Shown here in pieces: positions 62,213-64,000 of a stretch of 64,000 nucleotides of DNA. The DNA comes from Mycolicibacterium iranicum (GTDB lineage Bacteria; Actinomycetota; Actinomycetes; Mycobacteriales; Mycobacteriaceae). Within the stretch, counting starts at the first letter, position 1, and each line of letters opens with the position of its first letter. Position numbers and translations under genes: made by a program. Below the pieces are notes generated by a model. It was not told the origin of the DNA and made no database searches. It saw only the letters and a list, made by a program, of their open reading frames with translations. The stretch lies in the NCBI RefSeq assembly GCF_002101705.1, contig NZ_LQPC01000019.1:1-64000 (forward strand), in the 5' to 3' direction.

Positions 62213-62884
62213 CTAACCCGCGATCCGGTACCGGCGCTCGGGGCGTCCGACTCCATACTGAAGACGGAGCTCGAGAGCGCCGGTACCGAGATAGTGTTCG
62301 AGATAGCGCCGAGCGCTGACCCGGGAAATGCCCACCAGGTCAGCGCATTCGGCTGCCGAGACCTCTCCGGCGTCGCGAACCGCGGTCAGCACCAGCTCAC
62401 CGGTCTCCGCGCCGAGGCCCTTCGGCATCACCTTCGCCGCCGCCGGCGTCACCGACGGGCCGCCGAACAGCGTGTCGATCAGGCTCTGATCCGCGCCACC
62501 CGCGGACTGCAGCGCGTCCGCGCGGGACGCGAACGCCAGCAACTTCGCCTCCAATTGCGGGAACTCGAAAGGCTTGATGAGGTAATCCGCGGCACCGCCG
62601 TCGAGCGCCCCCCTGACCGTGTCGAGCTCGCGCGCCGCGGTGATCATGATGACATCCACACGGTCGGCATCAGAACGCAAGCGCTGCAACACATCCAAAC
62701 CGGTCATATCGGGCAGGTAGACGTCCAGCAGGATGAGGTGCGGGTGCAGTTCGCGCGCCGCCGAGAGCGCTTCCTCGCCGGTGCGGGCCACGCCGACCGC
62801 GCGGAAACCCTCCACGCGGTCCACGAACCTGCGGTGGATCTCGGCGACCATGAAATCGTCGTCGACCACGAGCACGTCACGCAT
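62213..62884 (-). CDS. Two-component response regulator, CitB/DcuR (CitT) family
   Basis: The 223-residue response regulator has a receiver domain (~1-120) with D9/D10 (VVDDDF), phospho-acceptor D54 (LILLDVYLP), a Thr at MITAA and K in LIKPFEF, followed by a C-terminal helical DNA-binding domain with the helix-turn-helix SAAECADLVGISRVSARRYLEHYL. The family responds to di- and tricarboxylates. ATG 62884 overlaps the kinase stop by eight bases. Its stop lies ten bases from the stop of the giant hydrolase gene. Confidence 0.9.
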   Translation of the reverse strand: MRDVLVVDDDFMVAEIHRRFVDRVEGFRAVGVARTGEEALSAARELHPHLILLDVYLPDMTGLDVLQRLRSDADRVDVIMITAARELDTVRGALDGGAADYLIKPFEFPQLEAKLLAFASRADALQSAGGADQSLIDTLFGGPSVTPAAAKVMPKGLGAETGELVLTAVRDAGEVSAAECADLVGISRVSARRYLEHYLGTGALELRLQYGVGRPERRYRIAG

Positions 62885-64000
62885 GGCCGGACACCGCGCT
62901 CAACCGAACCAGGAACTGTGCGCCACCATCGGGGGTGTCGCTGACGTCGATCGTGCCGCCGTGCTGCGCGGTCACCAACCGCACCAGCGCCAGGCCGATG
63001 CCGCGCCCGCCGGGCACCTCGGGTTTGGAGGTGACCCCGCGAGCAAAGATCGCCTCTCGAAGGTGTTCCGGCACACCGGGTCCGGTGTCGATCACCGAGA
63101 TCGTCAATCCGTCGGTGTCGTCGATGCGGACGGTCACCGACGCGTCGGTCGCGCCGACGGACACGTCCACCGCGTTGTCGATGAGATTGCCCAGCAGCGT
63201 GATCACGTCGGTGGCCATGGCAGCATCGAGAGCTGCCAGGTGGGAGTTCGGGTCCAGGCGCAGATCGACACCGCTCTCGGCGGCCAACGACGTCTTGGCG
63301 ATCAGCAGCGCCGCGACGGCGGGATCGGAAATGCGTTGTGTCACCGCGTCGCTGATCTCGGCACGTCGGCGCGTCAACGTGCCCACCAGATCACGCACCG
63401 AATCGTACTCACCGAGTTGCACCAGACCCGAGATGGTGTGCAGTTGATTGGCGAATTCATGGGTCTGCGCGCGCAGCGTGTCGGTGACGCTCTTGTGGGA
63501 GGACAGCTGGCTTTGCAGTGCGGCCAGTTCGGTGCTGTCGCGCATCGTCGTCACGGTGCCGATGCGCATCCCCTGACTGGTGGCGGCGCGGCGGCTCAGT
63601 GCCAGCACTCGCGTCCGGGTGGTGATGACTGTGTCCTTTGCGGCCTGGACGTCATCAGACGACATCAGCAGCGCCACCACCGCCGGATCGATCCCCACCG
63701 CATCCACTCGTCGGCCCACCGCGTTGCCGGGTACTCCGAGCAGCTCCTGGGCACTGTCGTTGAGAAGCGTGATCTCGCCCTCGTTGTTCACCGCGATCAC
63801 CCCTTCTCGGATGCTGTGCAGGAGTGCCTCCCGGTGGTCGGCGAGGCTCGCGATCTCGGCCACTTCCAGGCCGCGGGTATGTCGCTTGATGCGCCGCGAC
63901 AGCAGCCACGACGCAACCAGGCCGAGGGCTGCGCCCAACCCGAGATACACCAGAAGACCTTCACCTGCGCCGCTGAGCAATGTCCACACCGACGGGTACT
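62877..64000 (-). CDS. Sensor histidine kinase, CitA/DcuS family (5' end outside window)
   Basis: About 374 codons are visible and the frame is open through the window end. The visible part starts with a membrane helix (WTLLSGAGEGLLVYLGLGAALGLVASWLL), then a cytoplasmic PAS domain (IREGVIAVNNEGEITLLNDSAQELLG), a histidine box with the phospho-acceptor in QTHEFANQLH, and HATPase_c motifs (NLIDNAVD, DTGPGVP, GGRGIGLAL). Missing from the window are the first helix and the periplasmic ligand-binding PAS domain. GTG 63989 is therefore an internal codon. The family senses citrate, malate or fumarate; the target transporter is not in the window. Confidence 0.9.
   Translation of the reverse strand, partial: YPSVWTLLSGAGEGLLVYLGLGAALGLVASWLLSRRIKRHTRGLEVAEIASLADHREALLHSIREGVIAVNNEGEITLLNDSAQELLGVPGNAVGRRVDAVGIDPAVVALLMSSDDVQAAKDTVITTRTRVLALSRRAATSQGMRIGTVTTMRDSTELAALQSQLSSHKSVTDTLRAQTHEFANQLHTISGLVQLGEYDSVRDLVGTLTRRRAEISDAVTQRISDPAVAALLIAKTSLAAESGVDLRLDPNSHLAALDAAMATDVITLLGNLIDNAVDVSVGATDASVTVRIDDTDGLTISVIDTGPGVPEHLREAIFARGVTSKPEVPGGRGIGLALVRLVTAQHGGTIDVSDTPDGGAQFLVRLSAVSGHA

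Overview
The window is chromosomal DNA of a mycobacterium, most likely an environmental, rapid-growing Mycolicibacterium. This rests on high GC, GTG/TTG starts, four-base gene overlaps, and gene order that follows M. tuberculosis Rv2198c-Rv2143 almost gene for gene. Names such as Rv2184c refer to that comparison and come from memory, not from a search.

Layout. 1-5.6 kb: 3' end of mmpS3, a membrane protein, and the respiratory operon ctaE-qcrC-qcrA-qcrB (cytochrome bcc-aa3 supercomplex) on the minus strand. 5.65-10.96 kb: trpD, a DEDDh/GIY-YIG nuclease fusion, a small four-cysteine protein, the peptidoglycan hydrolase ripC and a secreted gluzincin-like protein. 10.95-27.3 kb: envelope lipid and lipoglycan genes (pimB, fadD15, two SRPBCC proteins, an ArsA-like ATPase, plsC, a GT-C mannosyltransferase, mptA, idsA2, lppM), plus RNase AS, aroG, and the pknL kinase beside its DNA-binding partner. 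27.5-48.8 kb: the complete division and cell-wall (dcw) cluster, mraZ-rsmH-ftsL-pbpB-murE-murF-mraY-murD-ftsW-murG-murC-ftsQ-ftsZ-pgeF-yggS-sepF-yggT-wag31, almost all translationally coupled. 48.8-54.4 kb: accessory genes (phosphoribosyltransferase, SRPBCC-SDR fusion, class I amidotransferase, DUF2784, small secreted protein, SOS-controlled DUF222-HNH protein). 54.9-62.2 kb: one 2,422-codon gene for a secreted protein that combines a GH18 chitinase-like domain, a GH5 cellulase-like domain, two CBM2 modules and seven Calx-beta modules. 62.2-64 kb: a CitA/CitB (DcuS/DcuR)-type two-component system, cut by the window end.

The most unusual element is the giant glycoside hydrolase, whose GH5 domain sits inside a split Calx-beta module and whose upstream region carries a perfect 11-bp palindrome. 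Other notable signals: a perfect LexA box over the start codon of the HNH gene; two sets of decamer-spaced TGGGG boxes in front of mraZ; murD and the Rv2184c-like ATPase, whose conserved N-termini lie upstream of any ATG/GTG/TTG; an in-frame 39-bp duplication at the N-terminus of MurG; a 27-bp tandem repeat duplicating the 3' end of aroG; and several -10 elements placed for leaderless mRNAs. I saw no insertion sequences, tRNAs, rRNAs or CRISPR arrays.
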